Source: Kribbella sp. VKM Ac-2569 (GTDB lineage: Bacteria > Actinomycetota > Actinomycetes > Propionibacteriales > Kribbellaceae). From it: DNA of 64,000 bases. The notes below the pieces were generated by a model that did no database searches, was not told the DNA's origin, and saw nothing but the letters and a program-made list of their open reading frames with translations. A program made the translations under genes and the position numbers. Below are positions 1-7,670 of this stretch, in pieces. The stretch is taken from the NCBI RefSeq assembly GCF_004216905.1, contig NZ_SGXJ01000006.1, positions 1 to 64,000 on the forward strand, in the 5' to 3' direction. Within the stretch, counting starts at the first letter, position 1; each line of letters opens with the position of its first letter.

Positions 1-1472
1 GCATCCGGATCCCCTGCATCACTCCGGTCGTTCCGATTCGGTACGACGTCCCGCAGCCGCTCGATCAACGGACGCAGCGCGGCCTTCTCGACCGCTCTCT
101 CCACCGCCTGCACCGTGACAAACCTCGCCAGACCCAACGGGTCCAACTTGCCGAACGACTCGCGGTAGTCCGTCAGCAGTCCCTTCGCCACCAGCTGCAG
201 CAGGACCGTGTTGTCGCCCTCGAAGGTCGTGAACACATCGGTGTCCGCCTTCAGCGTGGCCAGCCTGTTCTCGGCCAGGTACCCCGCGCCGCCGCAGGCC
301 TCCCGGCACATCTGGATCGTCTCGGTCGCATGCCACGTCCCGAGCGCCTTCGTCCCGGCCGCCTGCGCCTCCAACGCCCGCCGGTCGTGCTCGCCCTGGT
401 CGTCGTTGAACACCCGGGCGAACTCTTCCACCAGCTCGGCCTGCGCGAAGTGGAGTGCATACGTCCGCGCGAGCAACGGCAGGAGCCTGCGTTGGTGCAT
501 CCGGTAGTCGAGCAGGATCGCCTCCTCGTCGCTTCCCGGAGCGCCGAACTGGCGCCGCTGAGCGCCGTACCTGATCGCGATCGTCAGCGCCACCTTGCTC
601 GCGTTGATCGCCGCGCCGCCGACCGACACCCGGCCCTGCACGAGCGTGCCGAGCATCGTGAAGAACCGGCGGTCCGGGTTCTCGATCGCGCTGCTGTAGT
701 TGCCATCCACATCGACCTGGGCGTAGCGGTCGAGCAACGCCTCCCGCGGCACCCGAACCTGGTCGAAGACGATCCGCCCGTTGTCGACACCGTTCAGCCC
801 GAGCTTCGGCCCGCAGTCCGACAACGTGACGCCCGGAAGCGCCGCACCGTCCGCACCCCGGATCGGCACCAGCAGGCAGTGCACACCGTGACTCTCGCCG
901 CCGACGATCAACTGCGCGAACACGGCCGCCATCCGCCCATGACGTGCCGCGTTGCCGATATAGTCCTTCCGCGCCGCCGTCGACGGCGTGTGCACGACGA
1001 ACTCTCCCTTCGCCTCGTCGTACGTCGCTGTCGTGCCGAGGGCCTGCACGTTTGACCCGTGACCGGTCTCGGTCATCGCGAAGCAGCCGAGCAGCCGTCC
1101 GCTGACCGCATCCGCCAGATACCGCTCGTGGTGCTTCTCGGTCCCCAGGTGCTGGATCGCGCCGGCGAACAGACCGAACTGCACACCGGCCTTCACCATC
1201 AGCGACAGGTCGCCGAACGCCAGCGTCTCGAACGCCGCGATGAACCCGCCCAGGTCCCCCTCGCCGCCGTACTCCTTCGGATAGCCCCGCGCGGGCAGCC
1301 CGTCCGCCGCCGACTGCAGCAGCAGGTCGAGGATCCGGTCCCGGTACTCGTCCCGCGGCAGCCGGACCGCGAGGTCACCCAAGTCAGCGTGCGCTCCCAG
1401 CCCTGCCCGCACGACGTCCCGCGCCGCCCTGTGCGGCCCGTCCAAGTAGTCCCGCATCGCCGATGTGCTCAT
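1..1472 (-). CDS. Acyl-CoA oxidase / acyl-CoA dehydrogenase-like flavoprotein (3' end outside window)
   Basis: The minus strand is open from an ATG at 1472-1470 to the window edge, giving about 490 residues without a stop. The N-terminus reads MSTSAMRDYLDGPH. A flavin-site block FAMTETGHGSNVQALGTTA lies near residue 134, and CREACGGAGYLAENR is further on. This combination is typical of the peroxisomal-type acyl-CoA oxidase branch of the acyl-CoA dehydrogenase superfamily. The expected reaction is FAD-dependent 2,3-desaturation of fatty acyl-CoA in beta-oxidation. Members are usually 600-700 residues, so the C-terminal domain is missing here. The gene is divergent from the molybdate cluster, and about 100 bp separates the two starts. 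The exact substrate cannot be told from sequence. Confidence 0.88.
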   Translation of the reverse strand, partial: MSTSAMRDYLDGPHRAARDVVRAGLGAHADLGDLAVRLPRDEYRDRILDLLLQSAADGLPARGYPKEYGGEGDLGGFIAAFETLAFGDLSLMVKAGVQFGLFAGAIQHLGTEKHHERYLADAVSGRLLGCFAMTETGHGSNVQALGTTATYDEAKGEFVVHTPSTAARKDYIGNAARHGRMAAVFAQLIVGGESHGVHCLLVPIRGADGAALPGVTLSDCGPKLGLNGVDNGRIVFDQVRVPREALLDRYAQVDVDGNYSSAIENPDRRFFTMLGTLVQGRVSVGGAAINASKVALTIAIRYGAQRRQFGAPGSDEEAILLDYRMHQRRLLPLLARTYALHFAQAELVEEFARVFNDDQGEHDRRALEAQAAGTKALGTWHATETIQMCREACGGAGYLAENRLATLKADTDVFTTFEGDNTVLLQLVAKGLLTDYRESFGKLDPLGLARFVTVQAVERAVEKAALRPLIERLRDVVPNRNDRSDAGDPD

Positions 1473-1572
1473 GTCCTATAACTTACGAGGAATCGCCACT
1501 ACTTTCCGTCACGGCCTCGTGACTGTGGAAAACCTGGCATCAATCCGCATCTGCGGCGGTAGGCTGTCTCCC

Positions 1573-1968
1573 GTGCCGAACTTGCGGGTCAGCGAGGTGG
1601 CCGCGCTTCTGGGGGTCAGCGACGACACGGTGCGTCGCTGGATCGATCAGGGCCGGTTGCCGTCGAAGCAGGAGAACGGGCGGATGGCCGTCGACGGGCG
1701 AGCGCTCGCCACGTTCGCCCAGGAGCTGGCGGACTCACCGGAGCCCGGTCACACCGCCGCGGCGTCGGCGCGCAACCGGATGCGAGGGATCGTCACCCGG
1801 GTGCTCAAGGACGGTGTGATGGCCCAGGTCGAGATGCAGGCCGGGCCGTTCCGCGTCGTGTCGCTGATGAGTCGTGAGGCCGCCGACGAACTCGGCCTGG
1901 AGCCCGGGGTGGTGGCCGTCGCCTCCATCAAGTCCACCCACGTCGTCGTCGAGATCCCGGAGGCATGA
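1573..1968 (+). CDS. HTH (MerR/excisionase type) protein with molybdate-binding Mop/TOBE domain
   Basis: 131 residues from a GTG at 1573. Residues 1-50 form a MerR/excisionase-type winged helix (LRVSEVAALLGVSDDTVRRWIDQGRLP). Residues 66-130 form a single Mop/TOBE domain starting MRGIVTRVLKDGVMAQVEMQ, the fold that binds molybdate in ModE and Mop proteins. The stop overlaps the modA start (ATGA at 1965), so the gene is translationally coupled to modABC. It is probably a cytoplasmic molybdate sensor or storage protein, perhaps a small regulator of this operon. An upstream in-frame start at 1465 would add 36 residues unlike the family, so the GTG is preferred. Confidence 0.85.
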   Translation: MPNLRVSEVAALLGVSDDTVRRWIDQGRLPSKQENGRMAVDGRALATFAQELADSPEPGHTAAASARNRMRGIVTRVLKDGVMAQVEMQAGPFRVVSLMSREAADELGLEPGVVAVASIKSTHVVVEIPEA

Positions 1969-2744
1969 TGTTCCGCCGTACCGCGTTCGCCGTCCTTGCC
2001 GCGGCCGCCGCGCTTGCGCTCGCCGGGTGTGGCGACGACACCCCGGCGGCATCGTCTCCGTCGAGCAGCTCGTCGGCCTTGTCGGGCACGGTGAACGTGT
2101 TCGCCGCCGCATCGCTAACTGGCACGTTCACCCAGCTGGGCAAGGACTTCGAGGCCGCCCACCCCGGCGTGAAGGTGACCTTCAACTTCGCCGGCAGCTC
2201 CGCGCTCGCGAAGCAGATCAACTCGGGCGCGCCCGCGGACGTGTTCGCGTCGGCGGCGCCGAAGAACATGGACGACGTCAAGGACAAGGGCGCATCGACG
2301 AACTTCGTGAAGAACACGCTGGAGATCGCCGTACCGAAGGGCAACCCGGGCAAGGTCACCGGGATCAAGGACTTCGCGGACAAGAACAAGAAGATCGCGA
2401 TCTGCGCCGCGCAGGTGCCGTGCGGCGCGGCGGCCGCGAAGGTGTTCGCGGCGGTCGGGATCACCGCGCAGCCGGACAGCCTCGAGCAGGACGTGAAGGC
2501 GGCGCTCACCAAGGTCAGTCTTGGTGAGGTCGACGCGGCCCTCGTGTACAAGACCGACGTACTGTCCGCCAAGGACAAGGTCGAGGGCATCGAGTTCCCG
2601 GAGTCGAGTAAGGCCGTCAACGAGTACCCGATCGCCACACTGACCAAGGCTCCGAACCCGGACGGCGCCAAGGCGTTCGTCGACTATGTCTTGTCGGACA
2701 AGGGCAAGGCAGTCCTGACCGCCGCGGGCTTTGACGCACCGTGA
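1965..2744 (+). CDS. modA: Molybdate ABC transporter substrate-binding lipoprotein ModA
   Basis: 259 residues. The N-terminus MMFRRTAFAVLAAAAALALAGCGDD is a lipoprotein signal peptide with lipobox LAGC, so the protein should be anchored outside the membrane. The mature part opens with GTVNVFAAASLTGTFTQL, the ModA start block, and contains FAGSSALAKQINSGAPADVFASA, the oxyanion-binding region of molybdate/tungstate binders. GGAGG at 1959-1963 precedes two candidate ATGs (1965 and 1968). It overlaps the upstream Mop gene and downstream modB by 4 bp each, so the operon is tightly coupled. Molybdate versus tungstate preference is not resolvable, but the adjacent Mop-domain gene favours molybdate. 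Confidence 0.94.
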   Translation: MMFRRTAFAVLAAAAALALAGCGDDTPAASSPSSSSSALSGTVNVFAAASLTGTFTQLGKDFEAAHPGVKVTFNFAGSSALAKQINSGAPADVFASAAPKNMDDVKDKGASTNFVKNTLEIAVPKGNPGKVTGIKDFADKNKKIAICAAQVPCGAAAAKVFAAVGITAQPDSLEQDVKAALTKVSLGEVDAALVYKTDVLSAKDKVEGIEFPESSKAVNEYPIATLTKAPNPDGAKAFVDYVLSDKGKAVLTAAGFDAP

Positions 2745-3547
2745 GTCGTCGTAGCAGGAGCACTAGTGGGCGGCTGCCCCTAGTACTTCTGCTGCCTGCT
2801 CTGCTCGGGTTGGCGTTCCTGCTCGTCCCGTTGGTCGGTCTGCTGATCAAGGCGCCTTGGTCGACGTTGCCGGGACGCCTGTTCAGTGCCGATGTGTGGC
2901 AGGCGTTGCGGCTGTCACTGGTGTGCGCGACTGCTGCTACTGCGTTGTGCTTGCTCCTAGGTGTTCCGCTGGCCTGGTTGCTCGCCCGCGGCGGGCTGCC
3001 TGGGCGGAGTGTGATCCGGGCGTTCGTGACGGTTCCGCTGGTGCTGCCGCCGGTGGTTGGTGGCGTTGCGTTGTTGCTGGTACTCGGACGACGCGGTCTG
3101 GTCGGTCAGCACCTCGACACGTGGTTTGGCATCTCGCTACCGTTCACGACTGCCGGTGTGGTTGTTGCAGAGGCCTTTGTGGCTATGCCGTTCCTGGTGA
3201 TCTCTGTGGAGGGCGCACTGCGTGCTGCTGACCCGCGGTACGAAGAGGCGGCCGCAACACTCGGTGCCGGACGGTGGCTGACGTTCCGGCGGGTGACGCT
3301 GCCTTCGATCGCACCTGGTGTTGTTGCCGGGACAGTGCTCTGCTGGGCGCGTGCCCTGGGTGAGTTCGGCGCCACCATCACGTTCGCCGGCAACTTCCCG
3401 GGCCGTACGACGACCATGCCGCTGGCCGTGTACCTGGCGTTGGAGACTGACCCCGATGTGGCCGTCGTACTGAGCCTGGTGCTTCTGCTGGTGTCTGTCG
3501 TCGTACTGGCGTCTCTCCGCGAGCGCTGGATCGGTGGGCTCCGTTGA
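2741..3547 (+). CDS. modB: Molybdate ABC transporter permease ModB
   Basis: 268 residues from GTG 2741, overlapping the modA stop. Several hydrophobic segments are visible, and the binding-protein-dependent permease EAA loop reads EEAAATLGAGRWLTFRRVTLPSIAPG, followed by ARALGEFGATITFAGNFPG, a ModB/CysT-family signature. It forms the membrane channel with ModA outside and ModC on the cytoplasmic face. The start is chosen by the GTGA overlap, which fits the 4-bp coupling seen across the whole operon. Confidence 0.94.
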   Translation: MSRRSRSTSGRLPLVLLLPALLGLAFLLVPLVGLLIKAPWSTLPGRLFSADVWQALRLSLVCATAATALCLLLGVPLAWLLARGGLPGRSVIRAFVTVPLVLPPVVGGVALLLVLGRRGLVGQHLDTWFGISLPFTTAGVVVAEAFVAMPFLVISVEGALRAADPRYEEAAATLGAGRWLTFRRVTLPSIAPGVVAGTVLCWARALGEFGATITFAGNFPGRTTTMPLAVYLALETDPDVAVVLSLVLLLVSVVVLASLRERWIGGLR

Positions 3548-4605
3548 CTCTGTACGCCGATGTGCAAGTGAGCCGTGGCTCCTTCGAGCTCGCGCTGGAC
3601 CTGACTGTCGAGCCAGGTGAGGTTGTCGCGCTTCTCGGCCCCAACGGCGCCGGCAAAACCACAGCGCTCCGTGCCATCGCCGGACTGCTTGCATTGGACC
3701 GCGGACGCATTGCCCTCGACGACACGGTGTGGGACGAGCCGCCGCGCACCTTTCGTACGCCGGACCGCCGGCCGATCGGCGTGGTGTTCCAGGACTACCT
3801 CCTGTTCAACCACCTGAGCTGCTTGGAGAACGTGGCCTTCGGTCTTCGCGCCCGCGGCGTGGAGAAGCAGACCGCCCGGATGGAAGCCACGCGCTGGCTC
3901 GAAACAGTCGGCTTGTCGGAGTACGCCCGTACTCGTCCCCGCGCTCTGTCCGGCGGACAGGCCCAACGCGTGGCCCTGGCCCGGGCACTGGCCACGGACC
4001 CCGAACTCCTGCTGCTCGACGAACCACTAGCCGCACTCGACGCCGGTACGACGCTTCACGTCCGAGCCGAACTGGGCCAGCACCTCAATCGCTTCGAAGG
4101 CCGCACCCTGCTGGTCACCCACGACCCGCTCGACGCCATGGTCCTGGCCGACCGCCTGGTCATCATCGAGAACGGCCAGGTAGTCCAGGAAGGCAAACCC
4201 ACCGAGGTGGCCCACCGCCCCCGCACCGACTACGTAGCTCAACTGGTAGGCCTCAACCTCTACCGCGGCGACGCTTCAGGCACCACAGTCAGACTGCCCG
4301 AGGGCGGCACGATCACGCTTGCCGAACCAGCCACCGGCCCAGTCCACGTAGCGTTCCCGCCCACCGCGGTCAGCCTCTACGTGGAGCCCCCGTCCGGCAG
4401 CCCCCGCAACACCTGGCCCGCGGTAGTCACCGGCATAGAACAGCACGCCCACACAGTCCGAGTCCGCCTGGATGCCTCCCCTACCGGCCCCGCCGACCTC
4501 CTCGCCGACATCACCCCCGCCGCAGTAGCCGACCTCCACCTGACCCCCGGCCAACCCCTTCACACCACCCTCAAAGCCACCGAGGTCCACACCTACCCGG
4601 TCTGA
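3544..4605 (+). CDS. modC: Molybdate ABC transporter ATP-binding protein ModC
   Basis: 353 residues from a TTG at 3544 overlapping the modB stop. The ATPase domain (1-230) has Walker A GPNGAGKT, Q-loop VVFQDYLLF, signature LSGGQAQR, Walker B LLLLDEP and the switch His in LLVTHDP. The C-terminal 120 residues resemble the TOBE/Mop regulatory domain of ModC (for example LYVEPPSGSPRNTWPAVVTGIE). It powers molybdate import and may be inhibited by intracellular molybdate through that domain. The operon ends here. The imported metal would feed enzymes such as the molybdopterin oxidoreductase at 17.8-19.9 kb. Confidence 0.94.
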   Translation: MTLYADVQVSRGSFELALDLTVEPGEVVALLGPNGAGKTTALRAIAGLLALDRGRIALDDTVWDEPPRTFRTPDRRPIGVVFQDYLLFNHLSCLENVAFGLRARGVEKQTARMEATRWLETVGLSEYARTRPRALSGGQAQRVALARALATDPELLLLDEPLAALDAGTTLHVRAELGQHLNRFEGRTLLVTHDPLDAMVLADRLVIIENGQVVQEGKPTEVAHRPRTDYVAQLVGLNLYRGDASGTTVRLPEGGTITLAEPATGPVHVAFPPTAVSLYVEPPSGSPRNTWPAVVTGIEQHAHTVRVRLDASPTGPADLLADITPAAVADLHLTPGQPLHTTLKATEVHTYPV

Positions 4606-4712
4606 CCGCGGCGGCGGTACGAGGCAGCTGGCTCGGGGTTACGGGCTGTGATGTTGTTGCTGTTGATTGACATGCCCTCGCGGGGGGATTCACGCTCAGG
4701 ATTCGCGGTTCG

Positions 4713-4740
4713 GTAACAAAGAGTGCTTAGTTACTCACTC
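4713..4740 (+). promoter_or_regulatory. Nested inverted repeats upstream of the class III lanthipeptide cluster
   Basis: The 240-bp gap between modC and the lanthipeptide synthetase holds no gene. Within it, GTAAC (4713-4717) faces GTTAC (4730-4734), and GAGTG (4721-4725) faces CACTC (4736-4740). A TTGACA lies at 4667-4672 without a convincing -10 at the right spacing. The repeats are a plausible site for the NarL/FixJ regulator encoded at the far end of the cluster. This is inference from position only. Confidence 0.35.
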
Positions 4741-4846
4741 GTAGTGCGTGGGTTCTTCACACGAGAGTGATGACATCGTGCACTACGCCGACCCCGGTCG
4801 CGGCGCCCAAGATGTGGCGGGGCCACGAAAGGGGGGTCGGACAGTC

Positions 4847-7402
4847 ATGCACGAGAGTTACGAGTTCTACTGCCTTGCGGATCGGCGGTTCTACGAGACG
4901 CCGGCCAACCGTGGTGCGCAGCATCCGGATTTCGCCATCACGCAGCGGCCGGTGCCGACCGGGTGGCAGCACGTGCCGGGTGAGCAGTGGATGCACTACG
5001 CGCCTGACGGTCTCCGGCTTCCTCAGCAAGGCTGGAAGATCCACGTCTCGGCACAGCTCAAGGATGTCGAGCGGACGCTCGAGGCCGTGTGGGAGTACTG
5101 CGTCCCGCGCGGCATCGCGTTCAAGTTCCTGCGCAACGAGGCCGTCCTCGTGATGACGAACTCGAAGGCCGCTCCCCGCGGGTCGAGCGGCAAGCTGGTG
5201 ACGATCTACCCGACCGACGACACGCAACTCGAGCTCGTACTCAAGGAGCTCGACGAAGCACTTCACGGCGTCGAAGGCCCTTATATCCTGAGCGATCTGC
5301 GCTACGCCGAAGGTCCGCTGTTCGTCCGGTACGGCGCCTTCGTCAGCAGGTACTGCCTCTCCCCGACCGGGGAACGCGTCCTGGCAATCGAGGACGCCGA
5401 GGGCAATCTCGTCCCGGACCACCGCGGCCCGACCTTCGTCCTGCCGCCCTGGATCCAGCTCCCGGACTTCCTGAAGCCGCACCTCGACGCACGCAACGCC
5501 GTCACCACCAACGACCTCGCATACACGATCGACGGCGTCATCCAGTTCTCGAACGGCGGCGGCGTGTACCTCGGCCACCACAACGAGACCGGCGATCGCG
5601 TCGTACTCAAAGAGGGCCGCCCGCACGCGGGTCTCGACATGGCCGGCCGGGACGCGGTCGCGCGGATCGCCCACGAGCGCGACATCCTCGAGCAACTCGA
5701 CGGCCTCGACGCCGTACCGAAGACGCACGACTACCTGCAACTGGGCGACCATCACTTCCTCGTGCAGGAGCACATCGATTCGGTGTCGCTCCAACGCGAG
5801 CTGGTACGCCGTTACCCGCTGACGCATCCGGACGCGACCGAGGCCGACAAGGCGACGTACGCCGAATGGGCGACCGCGATGATCGCCAAGGTCGGCGAGG
5901 CAGTCGGCCAGCTGCACGAGCGCGGTGTGGTGTTCTGCGACCTGCATCCGGACAACCTGCTGCTCGATGTGAACGGCAAGCTGACGCTGATCGACTTCGA
6001 GGTCGCGACCAGGGCCGAGGACCACGCCCGGTCCACACTCGCCCATCCCGGGTACGCCGCTCCGCAGGACCGGCAAGGTGTCGACGTCGATCGGTACGCG
6101 CTCGCCTGTATCGCACTCGGTGTTTATGCGCCGCAGGCAACGATCCTGCTGAATCTCCATCCCGGCAAGGCGTTCCAGCTCGCTGACATGATCGCCGACA
6201 CCTTCCCGGTGCCGCGCGCCACGCTCGATGAGGCCGTCCGGACGATCGTCGGCGCCAACACCACCAACGAGCTCGAAGACCTGGCGCTGCCCGGCAAGGC
6301 CGAGTGGACCGACGTACGCGCGGCGCTCGCCAAGGCGATCGTCGCCGCAGCGACCCCGGAACGCACCGACCGCCTGTTCCCCGGCGACATCGCGCAGTTC
6401 CGCGACGGCGGCGGCATCAACCTCGCCACCGGAGCAGCCGGCGTCCTCTACGCGCTCGCTAGGACAGGCGCCGGGCGCTTCCCGGAGTACGACGACTGGC
6501 TGCGCAAGCAAGCCCTCAACACCGCGACCGGCCCCGGGCTGTACGACGGTCTGCACGGCGTAGCCCACGTCCTCGACGAGCTCGGCCACCGGCAGGACGC
6601 GCTGGACCTGGTCGAACGAACCCTCACCGACGACTGGAGCTCCCGCGAGCTCGGGCTGCACTCCGGCCTGGCCGGCATCGGCCTGAACCTCCTGCACTTC
6701 GACACCGAGCCGGCGCTCCGAGCGAAGGCAGTACGCGTCCTCGACCTGGTCGCAGACCGGCTCGACCACGACGTACCAGAAATCAGCGGCGGTCAGCACG
6801 CCCGCGCCGGCCTCATGTACGGCTCCTCTGGTCCGGCGCTGCTGTTCCTCAACGCGTTCGAGCAGCTCGGCGACACCGGTCTGCTCGATCTCGCGGAGAT
6901 CGCGATCCGGCAGGACCTCAAGCGCACCGTGCTCACTGAGGACGGCATGCGTCAGGTCAACCAGGGCTGGCGGACCCTGCCGTACCTCGAAGAGGGCTCG
7001 GCCGGCGTCGCGCTCGTCCTTGAGCGCTACCTGCGGCACCGCCCGTCCGAAGAGCTCACAAACACCCTCGACGAACTGAAGCGCGTCACGCACTGCTCTT
7101 ACTACGTCCAGCCTGGCCTGTTCATGGGTCGCGCCGGTGTTCTCCTGGCCGCCGCCTCACTCGGTGACCAGGTCGACGACCTGGTGCACGGCCTCGGCTG
7201 GCACGCGATGCCGTTCGAGGGCGGCCTCGCGTACCCGGGCAACCAGTTGCTCCGTCTCTCGATGGACCTGGCCACCGGATCGGCCGGCGTCCTGCTGGCT
7301 CTGGGTACGGCGCTGCAGGACGCGCCGGTGTCCCTCCCGTTCCTCGGACCTCCCCAGTGGTCCGAGTCCTCATCCCGACGACTTGCACCGAAGGAGGTGT
7401 AA
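4847..7402 (+). CDS. flaKC: Class III lanthipeptide synthetase (LanKC: lyase-kinase-cyclase)
   Basis: 851 residues from ATG 4847, with a GGGGGG ribosome site 12 bp upstream. It begins MHESYEFYCLADRRFYETP, as RamC/LabKC proteins do. Layout: phospho-Ser/Thr lyase domain (about 1-190), Ser/Thr-kinase-like domain (about 230-500; Lys255, catalytic loop CDLHPDN with Asp365, metal motif DFE at Asp383), then a LanC-like cyclase domain (about 540-851). The cyclase region lacks the Cys/Cys-His zinc ligands (no CHG motif), which separates class III from class IV (LanL). It phosphorylates precursor Ser/Thr with NTP, eliminates phosphate, and closes lanthionine or labionin rings. The stop codon overlaps the precursor's ribosome site. 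The symbol follows the K. flavida flavipeptin system by analogy. Confidence 0.93.
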   Translation: MHESYEFYCLADRRFYETPANRGAQHPDFAITQRPVPTGWQHVPGEQWMHYAPDGLRLPQQGWKIHVSAQLKDVERTLEAVWEYCVPRGIAFKFLRNEAVLVMTNSKAAPRGSSGKLVTIYPTDDTQLELVLKELDEALHGVEGPYILSDLRYAEGPLFVRYGAFVSRYCLSPTGERVLAIEDAEGNLVPDHRGPTFVLPPWIQLPDFLKPHLDARNAVTTNDLAYTIDGVIQFSNGGGVYLGHHNETGDRVVLKEGRPHAGLDMAGRDAVARIAHERDILEQLDGLDAVPKTHDYLQLGDHHFLVQEHIDSVSLQRELVRRYPLTHPDATEADKATYAEWATAMIAKVGEAVGQLHERGVVFCDLHPDNLLLDVNGKLTLIDFEVATRAEDHARSTLAHPGYAAPQDRQGVDVDRYALACIALGVYAPQATILLNLHPGKAFQLADMIADTFPVPRATLDEAVRTIVGANTTNELEDLALPGKAEWTDVRAALAKAIVAAATPERTDRLFPGDIAQFRDGGGINLATGAAGVLYALARTGAGRFPEYDDWLRKQALNTATGPGLYDGLHGVAHVLDELGHRQDALDLVERTLTDDWSSRELGLHSGLAGIGLNLLHFDTEPALRAKAVRVLDLVADRLDHDVPEISGGQHARAGLMYGSSGPALLFLNAFEQLGDTGLLDLAEIAIRQDLKRTVLTEDGMRQVNQGWRTLPYLEEGSAGVALVLERYLRHRPSEELTNTLDELKRVTHCSYYVQPGLFMGRAGVLLAAASLGDQVDDLVHGLGWHAMPFEGGLAYPGNQLLRLSMDLATGSAGVLLALGTALQDAPVSLPFLGPPQWSESSSRRLAPKEV

Positions 7403-7406
7403 ACAC

Positions 7407-7544
7407 ATGGCACTTCTCGACCTTCAGGGTCTGGAGACCCCGGGTTACGGCCACGGCGGCCACCACCACGGCGGCTCCACGCTGACCGTGCTGGGCTGCG
7501 CTTCGCAGACCCCGAGCAACCTGAGCCTGCTGCTCTGCCACTGA
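7407..7544 (+). CDS. flaA: Class III lanthipeptide precursor (flavipeptin-like)
   Basis: 45 residues with a near-perfect ribosome site AAGGAGGTG at 7391-7399. The leader starts MALLDLQGLETP. LLDLQ is the conserved helix recognised by class III LanKC enzymes, and the block also resembles the SapB/RamS leader. A Gly/His stretch follows (GYGHGGHHHGG, residues 13-23). The core holds two ring motifs, Ser24-x2-Thr27-x3-Cys31 and Ser37-x2-Ser40-x3-Cys44, the S/T-x2-S/T-x3-C pattern that gives labionin or lanthionine. Pro12 at the leader/core border is a natural cut site for the prolyl oligopeptidase encoded next. Predicted product: a two-ring, hydrophobic SapB/labyrinthopeptin-like peptide. Confidence 0.93.
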   Translation: MALLDLQGLETPGYGHGGHHHGGSTLTVLGCASQTPSNLSLLLCH

Positions 7545-7560
7545 TACGGCACCTGTATGT

Positions 7561-7608
7561 CAGGTAGTGAGGCCCTGGGTGGGCGCAGGCCTACCCAGGG
7601 CCGACCTG
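7561..7608 (+). terminator. Strong hairpin after the lanthipeptide precursor gene
   Basis: GGCCCTGGGT (7571-7580) pairs perfectly with ACCCAGGGCC (7593-7602) across a 12-nt loop, and CAGGT/ACCTG (7561-7565 and 7604-7608) extends the stem past a bulge. There is no T-run after it. Its place 16 bp after the precursor stop and ahead of the peptidase suggests partial termination or 3' protection, so that precursor mRNA exceeds that of the downstream enzymes. Confidence 0.7.
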
Positions 7609-7670
7609 TCTCCGAACCGGTAGCCCCGAGCCCGCGGGCTCGTTGTGTTGGTGGACAAGGAGAGAGTGAG

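Noticed and set aside
4757..7093. Long minus-strand open frame (778 codons) opposite the LanKC gene
   Set aside because: It is the antisense frame of a high-GC gene. The product has no family motifs, and the plus strand encodes a complete synthetase.
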